Positions 23,867-36,912 are shown, counted from the stretch's first letter. The stretch: DNA of 64,000 nt from Mytilus trossulus (GCF_036588685.1 NC_086374.1:70988457-71052456); one strand, 5' to 3'. Notes: generated by a model from the sequence alone, not told the origin. Translations and numbers: made by a program.

Positions 23867-24353
23867 AAATTGTATGAAAATATCGTTAGGACCTAATGTA
23901 TAAGCAGGGCCTATGAGATAATACGGTCCCGCAGTTAGTATTAAATATGCAATAGCAAGCTGCAAATTTGCTCAATAAGGAATACAATAGAAAGTCGAAA
24001 TTAAAAAGATAAGTAAACAACCACGAAAACAAATAAAAACTTATATGAACCGGAAAATGTTGATTACCAAATCATTGGACAATTTGAGCTTCAACAAACT
24101 CTGAATAGTGTAACCAGGTACTCAAATGAAAATGAGTAAATGTACCGTGCCTCACACACTACAGAGGTTAATATGTTTCTTTTAAAGTTAAACTTAATAG
24201 CTTAATTCGAAAGAACTTGATGAACTTCGAATATCATGCCAGGGACCAGAACAAAACAAACAAATCTCTGTACAAAGTTTGCATTTTTGTAAAAACATCT
24301 TTCAAGATAAAAAACAAATGATTTAAAGTATTCATTTTTATTGAATATTTTTA

Positions 24354-24470
24354 TTAAGCTCGTCGTATCATCATACGTGTCGCCTTCAATGAACTGAATC
24401 CTTTCCAATGCGTCCAGTTGACACCTATAGTATTGGTACCCTTTAGGTACTTCCCGTTTTGCATGTTTGT
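24354..24470 (-). pseudogene. Orphan 3'-exon fragment of a fibrinogen-related protein
   Basis: On the minus strand about 38 codons read NGKYLKGTN, then [20 protein letters not shown] and IRRA, followed by TAA. This matches the last third of the terminal exon of FREP1 ([10 protein letters not shown]...[12 protein letters not shown]) and FREP2. The upstream half of the exon, with the Ca-binding DRDND and the cysteines, is absent, and no other FREP exon is near. The 3' flank, with AATAAA overlapping the stop, is also conserved. A truncated duplicate 23 kb from the nearest intact gene. Confidence 0.85.
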
Positions 24471-24729
24471 CTGATTTTAAACAATGAAAAAGGATTTTTG
24501 CGGAATGTGTTAGAGATAAATTGAAAAAAATATACGCAGATGTTGGTCATAAATGCATTTTACCACTGATTCTAGTATTTAAGCTTTCATTTCCACAATC
24601 ATAAATGTAAATGTTGTAAATGTCTTAACAATTTGAACGTGCTAACTTTGTCAAGACACTCTACCGGAAATTGGCTGAACTTGCAAAAACTATGTTTCAG
24701 ATTTAGCTGAGAAATAATACAAGAGATTT

Positions 24730-25010
24730 GAAAATGGAAATGGGGAATGTGTCAAAGAGACAACAACCCGACCAAAGAACAGAAAGAGCTTAAGGCCACC
24801 AATGGGTCTTCAACACAGCGAGAAAATCTTTTAGCTGGCTGGTAAACAAAATGTTTACAAATTAAGTGAAAAAAATTAACGTCACATTAAATTCAAAACC
24901 TGTATAAATGAACTAAAGTTTAAAAAAAAAATAAGAGACAAACAAAAGCCAGAGACTCATGACTTGGGACAGGCGCAATAATACAGCGGGATTAATCATT
25001 TGTAGTGATA
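24730..25010. repeat. Dispersed repeat family B
   Basis: 'aatggggaatgtgtcaaaga' and 'acaacaacccgaccaaagaa' match 19895-20040 and 21365-21490. The tail 'agccagagactcatgacttg' and 'gacaggcgcaata' matches 22902-22930. Non-coding; the minus ORFs at 24913-25180 are incidental. Confidence 0.65.
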
Positions 25011-25734
25011 TCCCCTCTAATACCATTAGCAAATGTGAAATAAACAAACAACCACAAGTATGAACAATTAAATTCAGTTTTAAAAAGTCCAAATCCGATG
25101 TCAGAATAAGTAACAAATGAAACAAAGGAAAATGACAATGATACACAAATTAACAAAGGACTACTAACAGTAACATACATGCCAGCATCATACCTTATTT
25201 AAACTAATTAAAATATAAAAATCAAGCACAATCCGTTCAGTTATTAGTTTAGTATCATACCATCGTATTATATGAGAATTACATTACCCGTATCATTTGA
25301 GCTAACCACTGATTTGAAAATAAATGTGTTTATTTCTATGCAAAAACCCTACGAGTGATCAATATCAATACCAAAATATGATAAACATTACGACTCAACA
25401 ACAGATTCGTAATGTTTATATGTAATTAGAGGTTTGGTTACTTTTGAGATGTAGATGAATGCCGAAATTGTTTTGATATGTATAAAATATTACCATAAAA
25501 GATTGGATGTAAAATATCGAAGATATGCATGTTGATGTATAATTAGTTATCATAGGTACCAGGATTATAATTTAGTACGCCAGAAGCGCTTTTCGTCTAC
25601 ATCAGACTCATTAGTGACGCTCATATCAAAATATTTATAAGGCCAAATAAGTAAAAAGTTGAAGAGCATTGAGGATCATAAATTATTCACGAATAGTTTC
25701 CTTGTTCCAATGATAAATTTAGTAAATACTAGTA

Positions 25735-26450
25735 TACACCCGTGAAATCGCGGGTCCGTGACTGAATTAAAATATTTAACTATGCGTAGGTCTTATTGTA
25801 GTATTGGTATCGTCAACAGATAAAATCATGCCGATTATAAGATGCACCGTTTTCTCTGCTTTTAAAATCTTTCTGCTTGCAAAATCTTTCTGATTGAACC
25901 CGTCGACCTGCAACTTATCATTTATTGGTAATATTAGTTATTTGGAAATCAAAAGGTACTTGAATGGAATATTTTTTAATCAACAGCATTGTCCTATGTA
26001 AGTTCTAAATAAAGTTGAACTCTTTGATTCGCTGTTTTACGTCATGCAAGCTAACAAATTAAAAACTACCTATACGCCTTATTTTCAAGTGCAGATTTTT
26101 AGTATTCGTATGGTTATCTTAGAAAGTCTTACTGATTAAAATACTACAATAGGGAACAAATTGACAATGATTGAATTCATTAGTGTCAACCCTGTGATTA
26201 TGACCCGTCTAATACATGTAGCATCCTAAATACAACTTTTGGTGGTGCGCCCGTCAGATGCGGAACGTACAGATAAGGTAATATGTAACAGGTGAATATG
26301 TACTATAATATTGGTATCGGTATCGAATTCGACCCGGAACTTGTTAATTATTGGCAATATTAATTATGTGGAAAACAAAAGAGTCTGGAGTGGTGTAATT
26401 TTGAATCAACACCGCTGTCCTATATTAGCTATATATAAAGTTGATTTTTT
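25735..26450 (+). repeat. Two tandem copies of a dispersed repeat, second interrupted by the foldback element
   Basis: Copy 1 (about 25735-26095) and copy 2 (about 26215-26450, resuming at 43604) share 'attattggcaatattaatta'-type sequence, 'atcaacaccgctgtcctata' and 'taaagttga'. Copy 1 continues uninterrupted through 'gctgttttacgtcatgcaag' (26031-26050). Copy 2 is cut at 26450 and continues at 43604 with 'ggacatgtcgttttacccga'. Copy 1 thus serves as a paralogous empty site. Confidence 0.7.
26442..26450 (+). repeat. Left target-site duplication, TGATTTTTT
   Basis: Nine bases directly abut the left TIR and are repeated perfectly at 43595-43603. The extra T before it does not extend the match, because on the right that T belongs to the TIR end. 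Confidence 0.8.
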
Positions 26451-26875
26451 ATGTATGTGAAGTTAGCAGCCGGTTCGTTATTCGTTATTCGATATTCAAT
26501 ATCCAATCGGCTGCTAGCAGCCAGTTTGATATTCAAAATTTAGTGAAAAAATTACAAGAAAATTAAATACTTGATAATATAAAAAGCATGATTTTCATAT
26601 TTAAAAAGACTGATAAGATACTTAGGAAATCGTTAAATGACCTTTTCAAGCTGTCGTAATTTCTCGTCGTAATTTCTCGTTGTCCTCGAATATAAACCCT
26701 TTTCCATGTTACATATTTGTCTTTATGTAATATAGAGTTTTGTCAATAAAACGACGTCAAAGATGTACTTTTGTGTATAATATTTCTTAAGACAAAAAGA
26801 AAACCCCATAACTCTAGAAATATTTATAACTATAAATAGAAATATATATGGAAAGCCAGAAAAACAAAAACAAAT
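26451..26875 (+). repeat. Left terminal inverted repeat, non-tandem part
   Basis: About 425 bp from 'atgtatgtgaagttagcagc' to the first array unit. It includes 'cggttcgttattcgttattc' and 'ctcgttgtcctcgaatataa', all found inverted in 43177-43594 with moderate divergence. It contains a duplicated 'cgtcgtaatttctcgt' word. No ORF. Confidence 0.85.
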
Positions 26876-29800
26876 CAGTCGAAAAATGTCAAAATTTTAG
26901 GACAAAGGGCACAGGGTAATGGTGAGAGCCCCCTGATCTCTCAATCTTTCTAATATTTGACAGACATTTAGTCAATAGGTAGATACAAACGTGACTAAAA
27001 GGAATTTGGGTACACTTACTGTCTTCTATGTTTACGGAGCGCCCAAAGTGCCAGTTGGATATTCAAAATATATAGCAAAAACCTACACGAGACCGCTTAA
27101 ATGAGGTTGAGACCCCCCGGGTCTTTCAATGTCCATAAAATTCAACCAAATCATTGACTCTCTATATATATAGGTTGTATTAGATGGATTTACCAGAATA
27201 GCGTCATCTTCTATATCTACGGAGGGCTAAGATTGTCACTTTTCAGTCGAAAAATGTCAAAATTTTAGGACAAAGGGCACAGGGTAATGGTGAGAGCCCC
27301 CTGATCTCTCAATCTTTCTAATATTTGACAGACATTTAGTCAATAGGTAGATACAAACGTGACTAAAAGGAATTTGGGTACACTTACTGTCTTCTATGTT
27401 TACGGAGCGCCCAAAGTGCCAGTTGGATATTCAAAATATATAGCAAAAACCTACACGAGACCGCTTAAATGAGGTTGAGACCCCCCGGGTCTTTCAATGT
27501 CCATAAAATTCAACCAAATCATTGACTCTCTATATATATAGGTTGTATTAGATGGATTTACCAGAATAGCGTCATCTTCTATATCTACGGAGGGCTAAGA
27601 TTGTCACTTTTCAGTCGAAAAATGTCAAAATTTTAGGACAAAGGGCACAGGGTAATGGTGAGAGCCCCCTGATCTCTCAATCTTTCTAATATTTGACAGA
27701 CATTTAGTCAATAGGTAGATACAAACGTGACTAAAAGGAATTTGGGTACACTTACTGTCTTCTATGTTTACGGAGCGCCCAAAGTGCCAGTTGGATATTC
27801 AAAATATATAGCAAAAACCTACACGAGACCGCTTAAATGAGGTTGAGACCCCCCGGGTCTTTCAATGTCCATAAAATTCAACCAAATCATTGACTCTCTA
27901 TATATATAGGTTGTATTAGATGGATTTACCAGAATAGCGTCATCTTCTATATCTACGGAGGGCTAAGATTGTCACTTTTCAGTCGAAAAATGTCAAAATT
28001 TTAGGACAAAGGGCACAGGGTAATGGTGAGAGCCCCCTGATCTCTCAATCTTTCTAATATTTGACAGACATTTAGTCAATAGGTAGATACAAACGTGACT
28101 AAAAGGAATTTGGGTACACTTACTGTCTTCTATGTTTACGGAGCGCCCAAAGTGCCAGTTGGATATTCAAAATATATAGCAAAAACCTACACGAGACCGC
28201 TTAAATGAGGTTGAGACCCCCCGGGTCTTTCAATGTCCATAAAATTCAACCAAATCATTGACTCTCTATATATATAGGTTGTATTAGATGGATTTACCAG
28301 AATAGCGTCATCTTCTATATCTACGGAGGGCTAAGATTGTCACTTTTCAGTCGAAAAATGTCAAAATTTTAGGACAAAGGGCACAGGGTAATGGTGAGAG
28401 CCCCCTGATCTCTCAATCTTTCTAATATTTGACAGACATTTAGTCAATAGGTAGATACAAACGTGACTAAAAGGAATTTGGGTACACTTACTGTCTTCTA
28501 TGTTTACGGAGCGCCCAAAGTGCCAGTTGGATATTCAAAATATATAGCAAAAACCTACACGAGACCGCTTAAATGAGGTTGAGACCCCCCGGGTCTTTCA
28601 ATGTCCATAAAATTCAACCAAATCATTGACTCTCTATATATATAGGTTGTATTAGATGGATTTACCAGAATAGCGTCATCTTCTATATCTACGGAGGGCT
28701 AAGATTGTCACTTTTCAGTCGAAAAATGTCAAAATTTTAGGACAAAGGGCACAGGGTAATGGTGAGAGCCCCCTGATCTCTCAATCTTTCTAATATTTGA
28801 CAGACATTTAGTCAATAGGTAGATACAAACGTGACTAAAAGGAATTTGGGTACACTTACTGTCTTCTATGTTTACGGAGCGCCCAAAGTGCCAGTTGGAT
28901 ATTCAAAATATATAGCAAAAACCTACACGAGACCGCTTAAATGAGGTTGAGACCCCCCGGGTCTTTCAATGTCCATAAAATTCAACCAAATCATTGACTC
29001 TCTATATATATAGGTTGTATTAGATGGATTTACCAGAATAGCGTCATCTTCTATATCTACGGAGGGCTAAGATTGTCACTTTTCAGTCGAAAAATGTCAA
29101 AATTTTAGGACAAAGGGCACAGGGTAATGGTGAGAGCCCCCTGATCTCTCAATCTTTCTAATATTTGACAGACATTTAGTCAATAGGTAGATACAAACGT
29201 GACTAAAAGGAATTTGGGTACACTTACTGTCTTCTATGTTTACGGAGCGCCCAAAGTGCCAGTTGGATATTCAAAATATATAGCAAAAACCTACACGAGA
29301 CCGCTTAAATGAGGTTGAGACCCCCCGGGTCTTTCAATGTCCATAAAATTCAACCAAATCATTGACTCTCTATATATATAGGTTGTATTAGATGGATTTA
29401 CCAGAATAGCGTCATCTTCTATATCTACGGAGGGCTAAGATTGTCACTTTTCAGTCGAAAAATGTCAAAATTTTAGGACAAAGGGCACAGGGTAATGGTG
29501 AGAGCCCCCTGATCTCTCAATCTTTCTAATATTTGACAGACATTTAGTCAATAGGTAGATACAAACGTGACTAAAAGGAATTTGGGTACACTTACTGTCT
29601 TCTATGTTTACGGAGCGCCCAAAGTGCCAGTTGGATATTCAAAATATATAGCAAAAACCTACACGAGACCGCTTAAATGAGGTTGAGACCCCCCGGGTCT
29701 TTCAATGTCCATAAAATTCAACCAAATCATTGACTCTCTATATATATAGGTTGTATTAGATGGATTTACCAGAATAGCGTCATCTTCTATATCTACGGAG

Positions 29801-32800
29801 GGCTAAGATTGTCACTTTTCAGTCGAAAAATGTCAAAATTTTAGGACAAAGGGCACAGGGTAATGGTGAGAGCCCCCTGATCTCTCAATCTTTCTAATAT
29901 TTGACAGACATTTAGTCAATAGGTAGATACAAACGTGACTAAAAGGAATTTGGGTACACTTACTGTCTTCTATGTTTACGGAGCGCCCAAAGTGCCAGTT
30001 GGATATTCAAAATATATAGCAAAAACCTACACGAGACCGCTTAAATGAGGTTGAGACCCCCCGGGTCTTTCAATGTCCATAAAATTCAACCAAATCATTG
30101 ACTCTCTATATATATAGGTTGTATTAGATGGATTTACCAGAATAGCGTCATCTTCTATATCTACGGAGGGCTAAGATTGTCACTTTTCAGTCGAAAAATG
30201 TCAAAATTTTAGGACAAAGGGCACAGGGTAATGGTGAGAGCCCCCTGATCTCTCAATCTTTCTAATATTTGACAGACATTTAGTCAATAGGTAGATACAA
30301 ACGTGACTAAAAGGAATTTGGGTACACTTACTGTCTTCTATGTTTACGGAGCGCCCAAAGTGCCAGTTGGATATTCAAAATATATAGCAAAAACCTACAC
30401 GAGACCGCTTAAATGAGGTTGAGACCCCCCGGGTCTTTCAATGTCCATAAAATTCAACCAAATCATTGACTCTCTATATATATAGGTTGTATTAGATGGA
30501 TTTACCAGAATAGCGTCATCTTCTATATCTACGGAGGGCTAAGATTGTCACTTTTCAGTCGAAAAATGTCAAAATTTTAGGACAAAGGGCACAGGGTAAT
30601 GGTGAGAGCCCCCTGATCTCTCAATCTTTCTAATATTTGACAGACATTTAGTCAATAGGTAGATACAAACGTGACTAAAAGGAATTTGGGTACACTTACT
30701 GTCTTCTATGTTTACGGAGCGCCCAAAGTGCCAGTTGGATATTCAAAATATATAGCAAAAACCTACACGAGACCGCTTAAATGAGGTTGAGACCCCCCGG
30801 GTCTTTCAATGTCCATAAAATTCAACCAAATCATTGACTCTCTATATATATAGGTTGTATTAGATGGATTTACCAGAATAGCGTCATCTTCTATATCTAC
30901 GGAGGGCTAAGATTGTCACTTTTCAGTCGAAAAATGTCAAAATTTTAGGACAAAGGGCACAGGGTAATGGTGAGAGCCCCCTGATCTCTCAATCTTTCTA
31001 ATATTTGACAGACATTTAGTCAATAGGTAGATACAAACGTGACTAAAAGGAATTTGGGTACACTTACTGTCTTCTATGTTTACGGAGCGCCCAAAGTGCC
31101 AGTTGGATATTCAAAATATATAGCAAAAACCTACACGAGACCGCTTAAATGAGGTTGAGACCCCCCGGGTCTTTCAATGTCCATAAAATTCAACCAAATC
31201 ATTGACTCTCTATATATATAGGTTGTATTAGATGGATTTACCAGAATAGCGTCATCTTCTATATCTACGGAGGGCTAAGATTGTCACTTTTCAGTCGAAA
31301 AATGTCAAAATTTTAGGACAAAGGGCACAGGGTAATGGTGAGAGCCCCCTGATCTCTCAATCTTTCTAATATTTGACAGACATTTAGTCAATAGGTAGAT
31401 ACAAACGTGACTAAAAGGAATTTGGGTACACTTACTGTCTTCTATGTTTACGGAGCGCCCAAAGTGCCAGTTGGATATTCAAAATATATAGCAAAAACCT
31501 ACACGAGACCGCTTAAATGAGGTTGAGACCCCCCGGGTCTTTCAATGTCCATAAAATTCAACCAAATCATTGACTCTCTATATATATAGGTTGTATTAGA
31601 TGGATTTACCAGAATAGCGTCATCTTCTATATCTACGGAGGGCTAAGATTGTCACTTTTCAGTCGAAAAATGTCAAAATTTTAGGACAAAGGGCACAGGG
31701 TAATGGTGAGAGCCCCCTGATCTCTCAATCTTTCTAATATTTGACAGACATTTAGTCAATAGGTAGATACAAACGTGACTAAAAGGAATTTGGGTACACT
31801 TACTGTCTTCTATGTTTACGGAGCGCCCAAAGTGCCAGTTGGATATTCAAAATATATAGCAAAAACCTACACGAGACCGCTTAAATGAGGTTGAGACCCC
31901 CCGGGTCTTTCAATGTCCATAAAATTCAACCAAATCATTGACTCTCTATATATATAGGTTGTATTAGATGGATTTACCAGAATAGCGTCATCTTCTATAT
32001 CTACGGAGGGCTAAGATTGTCACTTTTCAGTCGAAAAATGTCAAAATTTTAGGACAAAGGGCACAGGGTAATGGTGAGAGCCCCCTGATCTCTCAATCTT
32101 TCTAATATTTGACAGACATTTAGTCAATAGGTAGATACAAACGTGACTAAAAGGAATTTGGGTACACTTACTGTCTTCTATGTTTACGGAGCGCCCAAAG
32201 TGCCAGTTGGATATTCAAAATATATAGCAAAAACCTACACGAGACCGCTTAAATGAGGTTGAGACCCCCCGGGTCTTTCAATGTCCATAAAATTCAACCA
32301 AATCATTGACTCTCTATATATATAGGTTGTATTAGATGGATTTACCAGAATAGCGTCATCTTCTATATCTACGGAGGGCTAAGATTGTCACTTTTCAGTC
32401 GAAAAATGTCAAAATTTTAGGACAAAGGGCACAGGGTAATGGTGAGAGCCCCCTGATCTCTCAATCTTTCTAATATTTGACAGACATTTAGTCAATAGGT
32501 AGATACAAACGTGACTAAAAGGAATTTGGGTACACTTACTGTCTTCTATGTTTACGGAGCGCCCAAAGTGCCAGTTGGATATTCAAAATATATAGCAAAA
32601 ACCTACACGAGACCGCTTAAATGAGGTTGAGACCCCCCGGGTCTTTCAATGTCCATAAAATTCAACCAAATCATTGACTCTCTATATATATAGGTTGTAT
32701 TAGATGGATTTACCAGAATAGCGTCATCTTCTATATCTACGGAGGGCTAAGATTGTCACTTTTCAGTCGAAAAATGTCAAAATTTTAGGACAAAGGGCAC

Positions 32801-34285
32801 AGGGTAATGGTGAGAGCCCCCTGATCTCTCAATCTTTCTAATATTTGACAGACATTTAGTCAATAGGTAGATACAAACGTGACTAAAAGGAATTTGGGTA
32901 CACTTACTGTCTTCTATGTTTACGGAGCGCCCAAAGTGCCAGTTGGATATTCAAAATATATAGCAAAAACCTACACGAGACCGCTTAAATGAGGTTGAGA
33001 CCCCCCGGGTCTTTCAATGTCCATAAAATTCAACCAAATCATTGACTCTCTATATATATAGGTTGTATTAGATGGATTTACCAGAATAGCGTCATCTTCT
33101 ATATCTACGGAGGGCTAAGATTGTCACTTTTCAGTCGAAAAATGTCAAAATTTTAGGACAAAGGGCACAGGGTAATGGTGAGAGCCCCCTGATCTCTCAA
33201 TCTTTCTAATATTTGACAGACATTTAGTCAATAGGTAGATACAAACGTGACTAAAAGGAATTTGGGTACACTTACTGTCTTCTATGTTTACGGAGCGCCC
33301 AAAGTGCCAGTTGGATATTCAAAATATATAGCAAAAACCTACACGAGACCGCTTAAATGAGGTTGAGACCCCCCGGGTCTTTCAATGTCCATAAAATTCA
33401 ACCAAATCATTGACTCTCTATATATATAGGTTGTATTAGATGGATTTACCAGAATAGCGTCATCTTCTATATCTACGGAGGGCTAAGATTGTCACTTTTC
33501 AGTCGAAAAATGTCAAAATTTTAGGACAAAGGGCACAGGGTAATGGTGAGAGCCCCCTGATCTCTCAATCTTTCTAATATTTGACAGACATTTAGTCAAT
33601 AGGTAGATACAAACGTGACTAAAAGGAATTTGGGTACACTTACTGTCTTCTATGTTTACGGAGCGCCCAAAGTGCCAGTTGGATATTCAAAATATATAGC
33701 AAAAACCTACACGAGACCGCTTAAATGAGGTTGAGACCCCCCGGGTCTTTCAATGTCCATAAAATTCAACCAAATCATTGACTCTCTATATATATAGGTT
33801 GTATTAGATGGATTTACCAGAATAGCGTCATCTTCTATATCTACGGAGGGCTAAGATTGTCACTTTTCAGTCGAAAAATGTCAAAATTTTAGGACAAAGG
33901 GCACAGGGTAATGGTGAGAGCCCCCTGATCTCTCAATCTTTCTAATATTTGACAGACATTTAGTCAATAGGTAGATACAAACGTGACTAAAAGGAATTTG
34001 GGTACACTTACTGTCTTCTATGTTTACGGAGCGCCCAAAGTGCCAGTTGGATATTCAAAATATATAGCAAAAACCTACACGAGACCGCTTAAATGAGGTT
34101 GAGACCCCCCGGGTCTTTCAATGTCCATAAAATTCAACCAAATCATTGACTCTCTATATATATAGGTTGTATTAGATGGATTTACCAGAATAGCGTCATC
34201 TTCTATATCTACGGAGGGCTAAGATTGTCACTTTTCAGTCGAAAAATGTCAAAATTTTAGGACAAAGGGCACAGGGTAATGGTGA
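26876..34285 (+). repeat. Left tandem array, 20 copies of a 368-bp unit plus a partial
   Basis: Starts of 'cagtcgaaaaatgtcaaaat' were checked at 26876, 27244, 27612, 27980 and 34236, and (34236-26876)/368 is exactly 20. Reading through, units look identical base for base. Landmarks per unit are 'gacaaagggcacagggtaat', 'acggagcgcccaaagtgcc', 'gaccccccgggtctttcaat' and 'tctctatatatataggttgt'. A partial unit of about 50 bp ends at 34285. No ORF of 60 codons exists in the unit. Confidence 0.95.
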
Positions 34286-34816
34286 CTCTGTATATATAAA
34301 GATTGTATTAAATGTTCTTGAACGGACTGTTTACTCCAGATCAGATCAGACCAGAACCCTAGTAGAATCGAGTTGTTTCAAGTACAAACCGTCACCATAG
34401 GTTGCAGTTAGCTTGGCGGGGGAAGATATACAGACCTATACCACGCACCTTCACACAGCTCACACAACCATCCCGTTTGAAGTAAAATTCAGGTCCAAAT
34501 GCATTGTTGACGGCTATTTCACACAGGCAACTTATAAGGGCTCCAACACTTCGTGCTGGCAGAATTGTGTTCGCCAACATAGGAAGGGCTCACAAAGCCA
34601 TTCCCACTAACATGGGTAGGAATCCCCTTTCTTTTTGAATGTTTTTCTTCAATTGGGTAGTGCTTATTTACAGAGTCATACCACTAGAACCTTTTCTAGG
34701 AGCTTGGTGATCTTTTCAATCTGTCGCAGGGTAATCAACATTTTGTGTGCACCTTGCAGGTTTGTGTGGGATAAACGAATGGTGACCGGGCAACCTTTTT
34801 TGGCTGCTTTCTGTAA
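34286..34816. other. Left edge of the element core
   Basis: The array ends abruptly in a degenerate piece ('ctctgtatatataaagattg'). A 62-codon minus ORF at 34392-34580 (with EIAVNNAFGPEFYFKRDGC) may be a relic of another cargo gene. I do not recognise it. Confidence 0.35.
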
Positions 34817-35275
34817 TTAATTAGCTTGACCTTTTATCAAGTTCAAACTGTATTTTGATAGACTTATTATGCATACCTCGCGAAAATGGAAGCGGATGGT
34901 GATATGTTCACTGCGGAGATTGATAGGATCGCTGTTTTGATCGCTGAGGTATGTCTGCATGCGATTGATGATTCTCAAGGTCACGGGTAAGTACACCATG
35001 TTTTTTGGGTTTTGAATGATCTTTATCCCGGGATCGATTGCGGGGGAAAAGCTGTAGATAGTGGACTGTTGGGTGACGTGTACGTAGCTTCCATTGATGA
35101 TGCTACTGTTCACCAGGATGCTGTTGATGCTTCTGATGCTAACTATGTATTCACCCTCTTTGTAACCGTTTGTTGCCCGATCAAATGTGTAGGGTTGTCG
35201 CTTAAAATCCAATATGGTGTTCGATTTCTTAAATTGTAAACCAGGTAAGAATGCGACTATCGTTTCCAGAGACAA
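34817..35275 (-). CDS. Polinton-like element protein, intact 152-aa ORF, role unknown
   Basis: The longest clean ORF of the cargo starts MSLETIVAFLPGLQF and carries IINRMQTYLSDQNS followed by NLRSEHITIRFHFRE near the C terminus. From memory, a 'DQxxxxxNLRxExITIRFHxRE'-type ending is common in uncharacterised proteins of virus-like Polinton/Maverick-type elements in cnidarians, insects and bivalves, next to capsid-like genes. It is probably a structural or accessory protein, but that is inference. It lies downstream of the capsid-like relic on the same strand, consistent with one gene block. Unlike its neighbours it has no frameshift, though it is probably the C-terminal part of a longer ancestral ORF. 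Confidence 0.5.
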   Translation of the reverse strand: MSLETIVAFLPGLQFKKSNTILDFKRQPYTFDRATNGYKEGEYIVSIRSINSILVNSSIINGSYVHVTQQSTIYSFSPAIDPGIKIIQNPKNMVYLPVTLRIINRMQTYLSDQNSDPINLRSEHITIRFHFREVCIISLSKYSLNLIKGQAN

Positions 35276-35514
35276 GAATGGAAAACCCTTGTTTTTTGTC
35301 TGTGGTGTAGACGATTTGTTGCAACAGTATGCATGGTGTCCATTTATTTATTAAAACACGACGTTCAACTTCTGACCGTCCGATTCGAACTGAAGGACTC
35401 CTACGGACATTGCAAGTGCAAATTCTTCGGTGTTGGCGGGAATATTACGCTCGAATTCCGCTCGAATCTGTATGTCCACTCGGACTGATGACTTACATCG
35501 ATGACAAACAGCGG

Positions 35515-36620
35515 CTATAAGTCAATGAAACCAGAGGGGTTGACGCCACCGTTACTGAGGAGGGTGTCGGTGTTGTAGAATTTCTTTTTGAAGTCTACAG
35601 CCTTCTTGAACACTATGGCAACCTTGTATTGTGAGAAACCGGCATTAAAGTGGACGACTGAGCAGTGATCGAACACGGAAGCATTATGGATTTTGTCATT
35701 ATCTCTGTCGGTTCGGAAGGCAACGGTGATATATCTAGGCTTTTCGCGACCACTATTGGCAGCTAGGCAGCACTTAAACTGTGAGGCTTGGGGAACGGCT
35801 ATGAAATCGCAATGTCTCATGCAAAATCCACAGTGGAACTTGAATTGATTCTGGATGGTTTTGTACAGTTGCATCTTGTTTTCGTCTGCAGGAGTGACGT
35901 GAGGGAGGAACCAAGAGATCTAAATCAGGATTATTTTTTCCACGTTATTGACGGCGGCTGCCCTAAGAATGGCATTTGCATCTGAATTGCGAACGAGTGG
36001 GAGTTTGTGCCCGTACAATATTTTGTTGTAATCATCCCAAAATATGTATCAGGGGGATGGCAAACGAGTTCGATCCTTTGTTGGTGGTCTTGGTGATAAT
36101 GAATCCATGGTAGGCTGCAAATCCAGTGTTCTCAGCCTCGGCATCGGTGGAAGAATCCTTATGCCACAGTTTGGACCCTGCGATTTTGAGAAGTCGTCGG
36201 GGCAGGTTAACATTCCCACCATAGTGGTGGCAATGCCGGGGTCGTAAATGTGTTCAATTTGCTGGCTGGAGAGTCGATAACAGATAGTTTTGAAAGGATA
36301 CATGATACCATTGTGAATGAGATCAACGTCTGCATATGAAGTGGCGTCGTGCTTTTGAAGTCGTACTTCTACCAAGAGATACGCTCGATTTGGTGGAGGA
36401 ACAGGTCCTGCGTTTCGATGTTGATTCGTATTTCCGCTCCAGAGTTGGTAAGTTGGGCGCCGGCTCAAGGTTCGAATACGTGAACTTGGTATTGATATTT
36501 TTGAAGACTTTCATCGAAGGTAAACCCTTCTGTAATTGTAAGGATGTCAGACATTATGTATTTATTTATAGCTTTGGAGGAAGTTGCGGATGGTAGCGAT
36601 GCCACGACCAGAGATGAGAT
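35515..36620 (-). pseudogene. Decayed capsid-like protein of a Polinton/Maverick-type element
   Basis: Fragments in several minus frames follow one another. One at 36.6-36.5 kb carries DILTITEGF and an HVFEP block. The one at 36049-36468 has AYLLVEVRLQKHDATSYADV, GIMYPF and a SSQQIEHIYDPGIATTMVG stretch. The one at 35515-35874 has GFCMRHCDFIAVPQASQF, EKPRYITVAFRTDRDND and NASVFDHC. These blocks recall the putative capsid protein of virus-like Polinton-type elements (often annotated as 'F54H12.2-like' or uncharacterised). Frameshifts and stops break the gene, so it is not functional. The family call rests on remembered motif patterns. Confidence 0.5.
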
Positions 36621-36675
36621 TGCTTTACTGGGTTTGATTGTGGGGCTTACTGCGTTTAACACTTATATTTAGCTG

Positions 36676-36912
36676 TTAATTGGGTTTGCTGCGTTGGACA
36701 CTGGGTTTTCGAGGGCGGGTCACTTTGTCAACGACATGGTCGACGACTTTGGCTACCACCTTTTTAACTCTTATCATTGCTGCATTGGTGGCAGCGGTCA
36801 TAGACCTACTTTCCAAGGTCTTGGCAGCAAAGGAGGTGAACATGCGACCAGCGATCGATACCGCCGATAGTGTCAAACAAACTTCGACCACCGTATGCAT
36901 ACTTTCGAGCAA
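36676..36912 (-). CDS. Small hydrophobic/basic protein of the virus-like cargo
   Basis: A 78-codon minus ORF begins MLESMHTVVEVCLTLSAVSI, continues as an Ala/Thr-rich hydrophobic stretch and ends in a basic tail (KVTRPRKPSVQRSKPN). It sits between the capsid-like relic and the coiled-coil-like relic on the same strand. Small proteins with an apolar stretch and a basic end are common among minor virion proteins of such elements, but no specific family is recognised. It may be a fragment of a larger ORF. Confidence 0.3.
   Translation of the reverse strand: MLESMHTVVEVCLTLSAVSIAGRMFTSFAAKTLESRSMTAATNAAMIRVKKVVAKVVDHVVDKVTRPRKPSVQRSKPN

Noticed and set aside
26876..34285. CRISPR-like array
   Set aside because: The unit is 368 bp with no unique spacers, in eukaryotic DNA; it is a satellite-like tandem array.
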